NCBI GenBank assembly: GCA_964574815.1 | Contig: CAZNPL010000003.1 | Location: forward strand, 178,061 to 242,060 | Length of the DNA: 64,000 nt | Source: CAZNPL01 sp964574815 | Lineage (GTDB): Bacteria; Planctomycetota; Phycisphaerae; UBA1845 | Reading direction: 5' to 3' | Part shown: positions 26,488-35,712 of the stretch, piece after piece | Layout: each line of letters begins with the position of its first letter | Numbering within the stretch: position 1 is the stretch's first letter | Made by a program: the position numbers and the translations under genes | Notes under the pieces: generated by a model | The model's database searches: none | The model's input: the letters and a program-made list of their open reading frames with translations, nothing else | What the model was told of the DNA's origin: nothing

Positions 26488-26785
26488 ACACTGCTCTTCG
26501 CGAGTCGTTGACGGCGCGGATGAAGTAGGGATTTCGCATGGCATCGGCCTCTACGAGATCGACCTTTCGTCCGAACAGGGAACGTAGATCCTCCCAAAGC
26601 CCGAAAAACGCATCATAATGCTGATCCGGCGGTAGGGGCGTGAATTCGACCAGAAAGTCCAGGTCGCTCGCGTCCGGCCTGAAAGTCCCCTCGGCCGCCG
26701 AGCCAAACACCTCGAGTCGACGCACATGATGCCGACGACAGAGCGCTTCGAGCTCTTCGATTCGTTCTTCGATGAGTTCGATCAT
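26477..26785 (-). CDS. mntA: MntA-like nucleotidyltransferase antitoxin
   Basis: A 102-residue minimal nucleotidyltransferase. The active-site motif is EVFGSAAEGTFRPDASDLDFLVEF, containing GSX10DxD. The size fits the MntA family, which adenylylates the partner HepT. It starts 14 bases after the end of the second acyl-CoA dehydrogenase and overlaps hepT by 11 bases, the antitoxin-first order. The pair may share the operon promoter or use its own; no separate promoter is obvious. Confidence 0.92.
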   Translation of the reverse strand: MIELIEERIEELEALCRRHHVRRLEVFGSAAEGTFRPDASDLDFLVEFTPLPPDQHYDAFFGLWEDLRSLFGRKVDLVEADAMRNPYFIRAVNDSRRAVYAA

Positions 26786-26798
26786 TTGATGGTTCTGC

Positions 26799-27965
26799 TT
26801 AGACCTTCGCCGTCCAACCTTGTTCGGCCTCGTTCATCAATCCGCGGAAGATCACCAGGCGGTGGATTTCGCTGGTGCCTTCGTAGATCTCGGTGATCTT
26901 GGCGTCGCGCAGAAAGCGCTCCGCCGGATAGTCCTGGGTGTAGCCATAGCCGCCGTAAATCTGCACGGCGTGATTGGCGCAGAGCGACGCCGTCTCGCTG
27001 GCGAAGAGCTTGCCCATGGCGCTGTAGTAGCCGTAGGGCATGCCCTGGTCCTTCATCCACGCCGAGCGATAAACCAGGCTGCGGGAGGCCTCGATCCGCA
27101 CGGCCATGTCGGCGACCTTGTTCTGGATGGCCTGGAAAGCGGCGAGCGGTCGATTGAACTGCTCGCGCTGGTTGGCGTACTTTGATCCGACGTAGAGGCA
27201 GGCCTCGGCGATGCCGAGGGCCTGGGCGCCGATGCCGATCCGCCCGCCGTCCAGAGTGGCCAGGGCGACACCAAGGCCTTTGCCGCGCTTGCCGAGCAGG
27301 TTCTCCTTGGGGATGAGGCAGTCCTCGAACACGTATTCGGCCGTCGAGCTGCATCGGATGCCCAGTTTCTTCTCGAGCTTGCCGATCCGCAGGCCTTCCC
27401 ACGGGTGCTCGACGATGAAAGCGCTTAATCTGTGCTTCGGGTCATCCGGATCCGTCACGGCGATGAGGACCATGACGCCGGCCTCCTTGCCGTTGGTGAC
27501 GAAGACCTTATTGCCGTTGATGCGCCAGCCGTCCTTCTCCTCGACGGCCATGCAGCGGGCGGAGCCCGCGTCGCTTCCGCTTCCCGGTTCGGTGAGCGAG
27601 AGGCAGCCGACGGTTCCACTGGCCAGCATGGGGAGGTACTTGGCCTTCTGCTCCTCGGTGCCGAAGGCCATGATCGGGTCGACGCAGAGCGAATTGTGTG
27701 CGCTGATGAAGACGCCGGTCCCGCCGCAGGCCTTCGATATTTCCTCGACGACGATGGTCGAGGCGACCGTATCCATGCCTGCCCCGCCGTACTCTTCGGG
27801 GATGCAGATGCCCAGTAAGCCGAGCTCGGTAAGCTGATCCCACAGCTCCTTGGGCATCTCGCATTCGTGATCGCGTCGCTCGGCACCCGGCGCGACCTCT
27901 TTGAACGCGAATTCGCGAATTTCCTGCTGCAGTAGTCGATGATCTTCGCTCAGTTCGAAATCCAT
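26799..27965 (-). CDS. Acyl-CoA dehydrogenase (second)
   Basis: A 388-residue flavoprotein. The ATG at 27965 overlaps the stop of the first dehydrogenase (TGATG); a GTG one codon earlier is possible. Family segments include GCLSLTEPGSGSD (FAD contact), IRCSSTAEYVFEDC, and IQIYGGYGYTQDYPAERFLRDAKITEIYEGTSEIH, whose Glu in YEGT is the usual catalytic base. Length is standard for the short/medium/branched-chain enzymes. It makes the trans-2 double bond and passes electrons to ETF. No ETF genes are in the window. Confidence 0.94.
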   Translation of the reverse strand: MDFELSEDHRLLQQEIREFAFKEVAPGAERRDHECEMPKELWDQLTELGLLGICIPEEYGGAGMDTVASTIVVEEISKACGGTGVFISAHNSLCVDPIMAFGTEEQKAKYLPMLASGTVGCLSLTEPGSGSDAGSARCMAVEEKDGWRINGNKVFVTNGKEAGVMVLIAVTDPDDPKHRLSAFIVEHPWEGLRIGKLEKKLGIRCSSTAEYVFEDCLIPKENLLGKRGKGLGVALATLDGGRIGIGAQALGIAEACLYVGSKYANQREQFNRPLAAFQAIQNKVADMAVRIEASRSLVYRSAWMKDQGMPYGYYSAMGKLFASETASLCANHAVQIYGGYGYTQDYPAERFLRDAKITEIYEGTSEIHRLVIFRGLMNEAEQGWTAKV

Positions 27966-29119
27966 CACATTGCCTTTGCCTGTTCGAGGATTCGCCGGGA
28001 GATGACGATCCGCTGGATCTGGCTGGATCCTTCGCCGATCTCACAGAGCTTGGCGTCGCGCATGAGCCGCTCGATCGGCATGTCCTTGGTGTACCCGTAA
28101 CCGCCGCAAATCTGAATGCCGTGCAGGCACGCCTGCGTCGCCATCTCGCTGGCGAACAGCTTGCACATGGCCGCCTCGACTTCGCAGTTCTGTCCGTTGT
28201 CCTTGAGGACCGCGGCTTTGCGGACGAGGAGGCGCGCCGCGTCGATGTTCATGGCCATGTCGGCCATCATGAACTGCAGCGACTGATGGGCGGTGAGCGG
28301 TTTGCCGAACTGCTCGCGCTGCCTGGCATAGGCGAGCGCCTCTTCAAGTGCCCCGCGGGCCAGGCCGGTCGAGAGCGCCCCGATCGTGATGCGGCCTCTT
28401 TCGAGGACCTGGAGGGCGTGGAGGAAGCCGTGGTTCAGTTCGCCGCAGAGGTTCTCTTTGGGCACGCGCACATTCTCAAGGGTCAGCGGCACGGTGTCGC
28501 TGGCCCGCATGCCCATCTTGTCTTCCTTCTCTCCGACCGTGAAACCCGGTGTGTCGCGTTCCACGATGAAGCCGCTGATGCCCTTGGTTTTGCTCTCGTC
28601 GCTCGTACGGGCCAGGACGACGTAGACGCCGGCCTGGTGGCCGTTGGTAATGAACATCTTGGAGCCGTTGATAACCCACTGATCGCCGTCGAGAACGGCG
28701 CGGCTTTTGAGGGCGGCCGCGTCGCTGCCGCTTTCGGGCTCGGTGAGGCCCCATGCGCCGAGCATCTCGCCGCGAGCGAGCGGTGGAATGTATTTTTTCT
28801 TCTGCTCGGCGTTGGCGGCCAGGAGGATGTGCGTCATGCACAGCCCATTGTGGGCCGCCAGCATGAGGGCGGTTCCGCCGCATTGCCTAGCCACCTCTTC
28901 GATGACGATCGAGTTGCCGAGGTAGCCGAGTTCGGCGCCGTCGAGTTCGGCCGGGGCCATCGTGCCCATAAAGCCGAGTTCGGCCATTTGCGTGATCGCC
29001 TCGCGCGGGATGCGGCCTTCGCGATCCCAATCGCGGGCATTGGGGCCGATCACCTCGGCCGCAAACTTGCGGGCCATATCCCGCAGTGCCAGCATGTCGT
29101 CTGAGAGTTCAAAGTTCAT
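27965..29119 (-). CDS. Acyl-CoA dehydrogenase (first)
   Basis: A 384-residue flavoprotein. I chose the ATG at 29119 (MNFELSDDMLALRD) because the only longer start lies inside the sigma-54 promoter at 29167-29181. The motifs WGLTEPESGSDAAAL, MRASDTVPLTLENV and ICGGYGYTKDMPIERLMRDAKL are typical, and the catalytic Glu region reads EIGEGSSQIQ. It is first of at least four beta-oxidation genes in one direction. Two dehydrogenases in tandem suggest two chain lengths or a branched-chain substrate; that is inference. Confidence 0.94.
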   Translation of the reverse strand: MNFELSDDMLALRDMARKFAAEVIGPNARDWDREGRIPREAITQMAELGFMGTMAPAELDGAELGYLGNSIVIEEVARQCGGTALMLAAHNGLCMTHILLAANAEQKKKYIPPLARGEMLGAWGLTEPESGSDAAALKSRAVLDGDQWVINGSKMFITNGHQAGVYVVLARTSDESKTKGISGFIVERDTPGFTVGEKEDKMGMRASDTVPLTLENVRVPKENLCGELNHGFLHALQVLERGRITIGALSTGLARGALEEALAYARQREQFGKPLTAHQSLQFMMADMAMNIDAARLLVRKAAVLKDNGQNCEVEAAMCKLFASEMATQACLHGIQICGGYGYTKDMPIERLMRDAKLCEIGEGSSQIQRIVISRRILEQAKAM

Positions 29120-29166
29120 CGAGAGTCCACCGTAGGTCCAGGTTGGTTCAAATAGGAGTGTTCCTC

Positions 29167-29181
29167 GCAAATACCGTGCCA
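29167..29181 (-). promoter_or_regulatory. Sigma-54 promoter of the beta-oxidation operon
   Basis: On the minus strand: TGGCACGGTATTTGC, an exact match to TGGCACG-N4-TTGC. The predicted start site is near 29155, giving a 36-base leader before the first acyl-CoA dehydrogenase. No obvious palindromic enhancer is seen in the 200 bases upstream. The remainder of 29182-29662 contains no gene I can support. Confidence 0.72.
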
Positions 29182-29662
29182 ACTCGACCGCACTACGCGA
29201 GTATCTGGTCGAAGATTATAGAGAAAACGCCTCGGTACGCCAAGGCGACAACAAGCAACGGCTGGCGGGCGTGAGCGACCGCGGATCAATGGCGTGTTCT
29301 GGTCAATGAGCTGGCAAGGGTGCGGGCGTCGCTGTAGGTGTTGCCCGACACGGTCCCCGGGCGGCGGCGTGCGGCGTGATGGACGCGACCGCAGTCGGCT
29401 CCGCACGCCCGCTGTTGCACCGTCCGTCGTCCGAGGGCGCACCGGGACGAAGCCACGAGTCTCGCCAGGTTCGTCACGTCGCCGGTCCAACATCCCGCTC
29501 AGATACGCCGCGCCGTTGATTGATGAGGCGCTGAAACTTACACTAGCGTCTGCCTGGGCCTGAAGCCCGAGCTCTACGTCGCCGCCTTTCATCGGCGTCT
29601 TGGTGCGTGGCGCTCGCAAACCTTGGCAACCGGTCCAGTCTTCGATGGGAGGGAGCTCAGCC

Positions 29663-30802
29663 ATGTCTCGCGTACACACGAATTGCCCCGTCGTGCTGCA
29701 AGCAGTATTGGCCGCCTTCGTGCTTGCGCCCCTTGCAGGTGTGGGCGAACCGTGCGATGGTTCGGAGCTTTCCAAGCCACGGCGGCCTGCGTCGTTCACC
29801 GAAGCGAAGCACTCCGTGACGAAGGATGCCGCGCATTTGCCGGGCGATCATGTCGATGCGTCGGCTGCGTTGAGCAGCGGGTCGGCGGGCGCTATGGGGG
29901 CGTGTTGCGGGAACGATGTGTATGCCGCGCGATGCTTCTTCCTGACGCCGGCCGAGTGTGACAGGATCGGAGGCGCCTACCGGGGGGACGGCACATTCTG
30001 TCCCGCGGACTGTCCTTTATGCCACAACGACCCGCGTCCGTGCGATTGGTGTTGGGAGGGCACGCTCGCGGAAGGCGCGTGTCCGACGGATTGGGAGGCG
30101 GACGGCGAGTGCGACTGCGGGTGCCAGTTTGACGACGCGGCGGATTGTGCGATCGATACGGAGCCGCCGTTCATTGTCCACGAACGAGGTGCCGTTGGTC
30201 AGACAACACCCTGCTCGAGACTGATCGATCCGCGGCTGGAGAGCGACAACGGGGTCGCGCTGAATCTGGGCGTGGATGCGGCAACGATCGTCTTCAGCGA
30301 GCCGGTGCGCGCGTCGGGGGGCGGCCCCATCGTGCCGGGCAGCTTCACGGTAAAGCAAACGGGCGTGCAGGCGCCGCCGACGGTAACCGCCGTCCAGGCA
30401 TTGAGTCCGACGACCTACGTGGCCGAACTGAGTCGCCCGATTTCGCTGCAGGAGTGGACGACAATTCAGGCGTTGGTTGAAGACGAAGCGGGCAACCCGA
30501 TTGCGGACTTCGGGGATCTCGGGGTGGGCATCGTCGAGCCGGACCGGGTGGACATCGGCTTTCTTCCGTGCGACGTCAATCAGGACGGGGTCGTCACGCC
30601 GCAGGACCTGCTCAACCTGCGCCAGTTTCTGACCGCCGGAAGCTATCACAACGACTGCGACGATCTGCTTTACTTCGATATTGACCGCGACGGTCTCATG
30701 CCCGAGCCGCAGGACCTTCTTCGGTTCCGGCAGATGCTGGAGGGGACCGCGCCGGCAACCCGACCGTGGGCGCTGGAGGAGATGAACGCCGCGCAACCAT
30801 GA
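29663..30802 (+). CDS. Secreted dockerin-type protein
   Basis: A 379-residue exported protein. The ATG at 29663 has an excellent ribosome site (GGGAGGGAG), and residues 1-28 form a signal peptide. Residues about 80-155 are a Cys-rich segment (CCGNDVYAARCFFLTPAEC, then several C-x-C pairs). Residues 165-300 are an Ig-like module shared with the protein at 47729-48610. Two dockerin-like calcium motifs end it: DVNQDGVVTPQDLLNLRQFL and DIDRDGLMPEPQDLLRFRQM. In planctomycetes such motifs occur in many secreted proteins without cohesins. No enzyme activity is visible. Confidence 0.82.
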   Translation: MSRVHTNCPVVLQAVLAAFVLAPLAGVGEPCDGSELSKPRRPASFTEAKHSVTKDAAHLPGDHVDASAALSSGSAGAMGACCGNDVYAARCFFLTPAECDRIGGAYRGDGTFCPADCPLCHNDPRPCDWCWEGTLAEGACPTDWEADGECDCGCQFDDAADCAIDTEPPFIVHERGAVGQTTPCSRLIDPRLESDNGVALNLGVDAATIVFSEPVRASGGGPIVPGSFTVKQTGVQAPPTVTAVQALSPTTYVAELSRPISLQEWTTIQALVEDEAGNPIADFGDLGVGIVEPDRVDIGFLPCDVNQDGVVTPQDLLNLRQFLTAGSYHNDCDDLLYFDIDRDGLMPEPQDLLRFRQMLEGTAPATRPWALEEMNAAQP

Positions 30803-31025
30803 TCTGTGTTGTCGGGCGACTCGGGCGCGTTTAGCGAGCTTCTGCGGCGTCCGGCGTGTTTGGTGCGCGTGGCGACGGCGTTCGCAGAGGCACCACCCGC
30901 AGGCACGACTCCAGCGAGCCCGGCGGTATCGTGCGCGCCACGTGAGCATGGGCAAGTTTGCCAGCCCGCTCGATGATTGTCGCGGCACTGATCGAGTCGG
31001 CCGCGTCACTTTCCTTCAAGCAACT

Positions 31026-32315
31026 TTACTTAAGACCCTTGAGCGGAGGGTCCCAGTCCTTCTTGGCTACGCCGGGGATCGGCTGGGCGTCGATGCGGCC
31101 TTTGAAATTCGGCATCAGGTGTTTGGTCACGAGCCTCTGGACGAGGTTCATACTGGTCAACACGGCGTGGAAGCCTGCGGCCGGGAGCATCAGACGATCG
31201 CCGATCTCGAAGAAGCCGAAGTCGTCGGGACGTACGGCCACCAGCGCCGTTTCGGGGAGGAACCGGGGTAAAGCGCCGTTGAGCGGTACGGTGCCGTCGC
31301 CGGTAGCACGGCTGTCGGGCCACTCATTGGTGGGTTTGGCCACGTCCAGGTCGAAGTAGGGCTTTCGGCCGCGTTTGACGATGTGGACCTGCTGGCGGGT
31401 CCTCTCGTCGGCGCCGATGACGGCGAGCCAGTCCTCCCTTTTCAGCCCCGTCCCGGCGAGGCTGAGCTTGTCTGCGGTCGCGCGGCTCGCCCGGGCGCCG
31501 TCGAGCAGGTTCTTCAGCATCGCTCTGGCCTTGGTCGTGCGGCGCGACTTGGGCGTGTGGTCCCGGACCGAATGGAGGCGGACGTATTCGCTGAGGCTGT
31601 CGACGACGCTCTGCTGCCAGTTGGCCGGGTCGAAGACGTCCATAGGGTCACCCTGGGGCGACACGACCGAGCCGGGATAGGAGGGCAGTAGCTGGTAGAC
31701 CGCGGGGGTCGATCTGGCGGATTCGCGTTCGCGCTCGTTGGGCTTGGCGTAGGACAAGACACCCAGTCCGACGGTGAGCTTAAGGACGGCCTCGATCGAG
31801 CCGCCGAAGGGCGTCCCGACGCTCGCCACTTTTCCGACACGTTTTTCGCGTCCGAACTGGCTCAGGTATTCGCAGATGAGCAGGCCGCCCATTGAGTGGG
31901 CGACGAGGTCGACCTTTCGCACATTGGCGTAACCGTCGTAGTGACGCAGCAGCTCGGTCCGGGCCACGACCTCCTCGATGAAATCTCGTAACTCCGCCGC
32001 GGTGTCGCGGATGTCGCGTCGCCAATCGTAGGGAAAGGCGAACACCGGGGTGGGCTGGTCGGCGGCGGGGCTGAGTTCGTGGCGCAGGGCCTCGATGAAC
32101 TCGTTGTAAATCGAGAAGAGTCGGCCGGCGTAGACGCGGGCCGGCTCGATGGCTTCGTATCGCATGTTGTCGGGATGGAGGGAGATGCGTTGATAATCGT
32201 GGTTGAGGATCATGGTCCACAATTCCACGGTCTTGAGCGGGTAGTCGTCGTGAAGGGACGTGGCCGTGATACCGGGGATGAAAACGACCGGGTGCTGGAT
32301 ACGTTTCTTAGCCAT
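31026..32315 (-). CDS. LCAT/lipase-like alpha/beta hydrolase
   Basis: A 429-residue alpha/beta hydrolase. HPVVFIPGITATSL is the first strand and oxyanion region, FAFPYDWRRDI matches the LCAT/lecithin-cholesterol acyltransferase pattern, and the nucleophile elbow is VAHSMGG. The acid may be the Asp in RATGDGTVPLNGAL; the His is likely in the segment AGFHAVLTS. No signal peptide is present. It probably acts on lipids or esters in the cytosol; the substrate is unknown. It stands alone, convergent with the dockerin gene. Confidence 0.85.
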   Translation of the reverse strand: MAKKRIQHPVVFIPGITATSLHDDYPLKTVELWTMILNHDYQRISLHPDNMRYEAIEPARVYAGRLFSIYNEFIEALRHELSPAADQPTPVFAFPYDWRRDIRDTAAELRDFIEEVVARTELLRHYDGYANVRKVDLVAHSMGGLLICEYLSQFGREKRVGKVASVGTPFGGSIEAVLKLTVGLGVLSYAKPNERERESARSTPAVYQLLPSYPGSVVSPQGDPMDVFDPANWQQSVVDSLSEYVRLHSVRDHTPKSRRTTKARAMLKNLLDGARASRATADKLSLAGTGLKREDWLAVIGADERTRQQVHIVKRGRKPYFDLDVAKPTNEWPDSRATGDGTVPLNGALPRFLPETALVAVRPDDFGFFEIGDRLMLPAAGFHAVLTSMNLVQRLVTKHLMPNFKGRIDAQPIPGVAKKDWDPPLKGLK

Positions 32316-32649
32316 TGGAATGTCTCCGCGCTGGACGGGGCCGGACCGGGCCCCCTGGAATCACTTGTTTTGCCGGGCGGCCGCACGCCGCAACAAACGG
32401 AGGGAAAAAGGCAGAGTTTACCACGGCTTGCCTCGCTGCACAAAGAGTGGAGGAGGCGGTTTTCTGGGGGATGCAGGGCGCTGGTTGGGGATGGCTTTGG
32501 CTGTGGTGGGTTCGTTTCGTCTTTCGGTGGTCGGGTTCTGGCCGACTCGCGGCAGCAGCGAGGAGTGACCGGCATGGTAGGTGGGCTCCTGTAAACTGGC
32601 AACTGACAACTTGCTCCGCATTTGGCCGGGTGGGCCTGGGGGATTGCTC

Positions 32650-33165
32650 CCCCAGGCCTCCCATGGAATGGCGCCTTTCCTCCGGCGGCGGCCCAACCAC
32701 TTGCGCCATTGACGCGTCACCGCGAGATGGAACCGGCTCAGCGATCGCGCGTTGCCGGTGATCCCGTAGTACGCGTAGTGGCCCCGTAGTTTGTGACTCA
32801 GGTGGCATTGCTGCTCGGCGATCGGAAGATGGCGGTGTCGGCGACACCACTGGGCGACCGTCGTGATCGCCCGGCTCAGTCGCGATGAGGCTGTCTTGCG
32901 TTGAACCACCCAGTTCCCCTTGCGGGATCGTCCCCAGTAGTGGGTGAATCCCAGGAACTGGAAGGACCCCGGACCCCATCCGCTGGAGCCGCCCCGCTTG
33001 AGGGACGGGCCTCGCTGCGGTGGTTTCCCGAAGGCAACCATCCGGGTCTTGTCCGGGTGAAGCGCCAGGCCGTACTTGCCGAAGCGCTTCGGCAGGACGT
33101 TCAGCGTTCGCTGGGCGCCCTCCTTGAACGCGAACCCCATCACGAAGTCGTCGGCGTAGCGGAGG
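32650..33165 (-). pseudogene. Group II intron reverse transcriptase/maturase remnant
   Basis: The fragment begins abruptly at RYADDFVMGF, the catalytic YADD block of group II intron reverse transcriptases. It continues through HPDKTRMVAFGK, FLGFTHYWGRSRKGNWVV, HKLRGHYAYYGITGN and QWRKWLGRRRR, all in family order. The whole N-terminal half (RT blocks 0-4) is missing: residues just before YADD do not resemble the family. After WLGRRRRKGAIPWEAW the frame runs into unrelated sequence. The open frame is longer (32418-33581), but only this part is recognisable. It is a dead retroelement fragment. Confidence 0.8.
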
Positions 33166-33600
33166 GCGGTACCAGCCCGTGCATGTCCGTTCGCTCCCGT
33201 CGGCATGACGTGCAACGCCGGGGGCCGGGGGTTTCGCTCTGCGCCGGTGACCCCCGTCCGGCTTCTTGACGGTGTGGAGACGACAGGGCCTCCCACGTTC
33301 CTGGGGAACCCCGGTGTGCCTATGCCCTGCTCTACGACCCCGGCGGGACCGGGCGCATCAGGCCCGTACGATGCGCCGGCGCGGCCCCCGCTCAAACCAC
33401 GACGAAGGCTCCCGCGAACAGCCACTTTCGAGGCTCTATCACACGGCTTGGGCACTCGCTGTCTACGCTTCGCAGGACGGATTGCTCCGCCACCACGCAA
33501 GACTCGCTTCCGGCTGCTGGCCAGCTCTGCCGGGTGGGATTGGATACCCACCGGGTTCCTACGAAAGGTTTCAGAGTTCACTCACGTCATCTCGTCCTCC
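33166..33600 (-). other. Probable intron-derived sequence upstream of the RT remnant
   Basis: This stretch has no credible coding frame. Its translations on both strands give proline/arginine-rich runs such as LLDGVETTGPPTFLGNPG, a kind of string often seen next to group II introns in genome annotations. It may derive from the ribozyme part. I could not identify domain V or an intron boundary, so this is a guess from position. Confidence 0.35.
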
Positions 33601-33619
33601 TTTCCCAAGCTTTCGTGGC

Positions 33620-34400
33620 GTAAGGTTCGTTTGGAAGGAAGGAAGGCACGAAGGCACGGAGGCACTTAGGCACGAAGGGGGTGGCCAGGAATGTGGCGAT
33701 TCGGGTTGGCGGGGCGCTTGGGTTCGTTTGGCGCCGGTTGTCGCGCCGGTTGGGACGCGGCGAGGACCGACGGCCGGCTGGTGGCGGGTGGATGGGCCGG
33801 GCGGTATGGGCGGCAGGTCGCTGGCCACTGGTAACTGAGAACTGATGACTGAGCACTCGCGCAGCTTTGGGTTGGTTTCGCAAGGGTACTTTCCGCGTTG
33901 GCGCGTCGGGAAGGCGGGGGACCCGAGCGGCGTCGAAGGCACAGGTCTGATAACTGACAACTGATGACTGTCGACGAGCTTGGGTTCGTTTGGCGCCGGC
34001 GCCTGCATCGCGGCGGGTGTTCGCAAGAGTAAGCTGATGGCTGACGGCTCGCTCCGCGTTTGGGTTCGTTTGGCGCGGGCGCATGTTGGTGCGCGGGCGA
34101 TTGAAGGTCCGGTCGCTGGCGCTCCCGGCTTGGATGCGCCACGGCAGCCGCACGGCGGCCTGATAACTGACAACTGACGACTGAGAACTGATCCGCCTGA
34201 GGCGGAATGACTCGTGCAGCTTTGGGTTCGTTTGGTAATCTGGTCCGCAGTTTTCGCAGGTTGGCGCGGGTTGCCGGGGGATCGGTGGGTTCGTTTGCCG
34301 CCGGGGCTCGCGGTGCGCACCTCTGACGACTGAAAACTGAGCACTGACAACTCGCGCCGCGATGGGTTCGTTTGGCGCTGGCGCTTGTCGGGCCGCGGGT
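33620..34400. repeat. Degenerate interspersed repeats: TGGGTTCGTTTGG and CTGACAACTGA types
   Basis: The core TGGGTTCGTTTGG or close variants begins at 33624, 33718, 33866, 33980, 34060, 34222, 34286 and 34363. Between copies are runs of the form AACTGACAACTGATGACTG (near 33835, 33955, 34162 and 34323). A run of CACGAAGG-type units precedes them near 33640-33680. Spacing is irregular (about 60-160 bases), so this is not CRISPR. Long minus-strand frames across it are translations of the repeat (KRTQ/NEPK and SVISYQLSV strings) and I do not treat them as genes. Confidence 0.8.
34192..34206. repeat. Dispersed short palindrome, copy 1
   Basis: TCCGCCTGAGGCGGA, a 7-bp stem around one central base. 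The same element in reverse orientation is at 47103-47117. Confidence 0.6.
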
Positions 34401-35712
34401 ACTTGCGGGTCCGGTCGCTGGCGCTCCCGGCTCTGATGCGGGTTGGCCATGGTCTTCTCATTTGCGTATGCCTCCTGCGGCGCACAGTCCGGGTGCGCTT
34501 CTCCTTTCCACCCTATAGAACATGGGGGCTGTTCGGGGTTTACCTGGAAAAGTTGGAACAGGTGAGTGCACGCCCGGTGGCTGACATTATCAGTCGTGGG
34601 CGGGGACGAAGCCGACAGCCGTCAGCCGTCAGCCGGAGCGCACCGTGACCTGCGCGTTGTGGGGGAGGTCATTGCCTGGTTTCATGTTGGTTGGTGTTCG
34701 AATCGCGCCCCCGCCTCTCGCTTTGCGAGAGATGGGGCCGGTGTGAGCGCGGCGGCGGCCTCTTGCGGTCGCCAAGGCCGAGGCGACCCCTTCAGGGTCG
34801 ATTTATTTTAATGCTTTGTCGTCCGGTGGCGGGCCGCCTGCGGCGGCCAGCCACCGGCTTTAGAGCAGGCCTTCGGCCTGCGGCTTGCGCCACAACGAAA
34901 CGGGGAATGCGAGAGGATTGCGTCGCCCGCCTCGCGGGCTTGCGGCCGTGAGGGCGGGCGCGGGCGAACAGGGTTTGCGTCCTTAATCATAACCAGCCGT
35001 CCCTCCGGGACTCGTGGGGTCATTGGACGCCAGGTCCCCAGCGTCCACACGCTGGGGTATTCTCACGTGCCCCTCCGGGGCAAGAGCGTTAGAACGCTGG
35101 GGTATTCTCACCTGCCTCTACGGGGCAGGAGCGATGAATCGGAGGGATATGCTCAATGACCGCTCTGGGGCAAGAAGGGCGTGGGTCGCACGTATGCCTG
35201 GTGTCCGTGACAGTTTGGGCGAGACCTCTGGGAGGGCGAGCCTTGAGGTTTATGGGTTTGTAGCGATTGCGGCTCGGCAGGAGCCTCGACCTCCCTTAAT
35301 GCGGCAATCGCTGCTGCCCGCGGATTCCGTCACGCACCCGTATGCCTGTACGATGCGCAAGAGCGGGCAATGCTTGCATGCTCATGGCGCGCGTCGGGGT
35401 GATGGGGAATGCGCTGGGGCAAACCGGGTGTCGGTTCGGTTCAGGTCGAGAACGACGGCGTCGCCCCCTGCGGGGCTTCTGTTGACGTGCGGCGTGCCGG
35501 ATTGTGGCTGGTGACACATTGACAGAGATTCTGAAACGAGATCAAGTGGACTCTGGGGCACCGAGAGCCTGTTCCCATACCGGGTTGGAGGCGGCAGGAC
35601 ACAGGCGGATCCTGTTGCGGCAGACCAGCAGCACCGATCAACGGTCCCGGGAGAGACTGCTTTCCCGGGAGCGGTCTTGCGGGCACTTCGCGGGGCGTCG
35701 GGCGGTTGTCGT
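34401..35712. other. Long region without a supported gene
   Basis: About 1.3 kb with no frame that looks like a protein. It contains small hairpins (GCAGGCCTTCGGCCTGC at about 34864, CCCGCCTCGCGGG near 34928) and a 45-base direct repeat (listed separately). The open frame at 35014-35514 simply translates that repeat. Confidence 0.6.
35050..35139. repeat. Two-copy 45-base tandem repeat
   Basis: Copies begin at 35050 and 35095 with CGCTGGGGTATTCTCAC and continue with a CTCCGGGGCA / CTACGGGGCA hairpin-like part. Two visible units, slightly diverged. Confidence 0.7.

Noticed and set aside
33620..34400. CRISPR array
   Set aside because: Repeats are short, variable and irregularly spaced, and no cas genes are nearby.
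33571..34485. Long minus-strand open frames rich in KRTQ, NEPK and SVVSYQ strings
   Set aside because: They are translations of the interspersed repeats; two overlapping frames on the same strand look equally repetitive and neither has a domain.
34688..34715. tRNA-like GTTCGAATC string
   Set aside because: The flanking bases do not pair into a T-stem and no acceptor or anticodon arms are present.
35014..35514. 166-codon plus-strand frame in the gene desert
   Set aside because: Its first part just translates the 45-base repeat, and the rest has no protein-like pattern or ribosome site.
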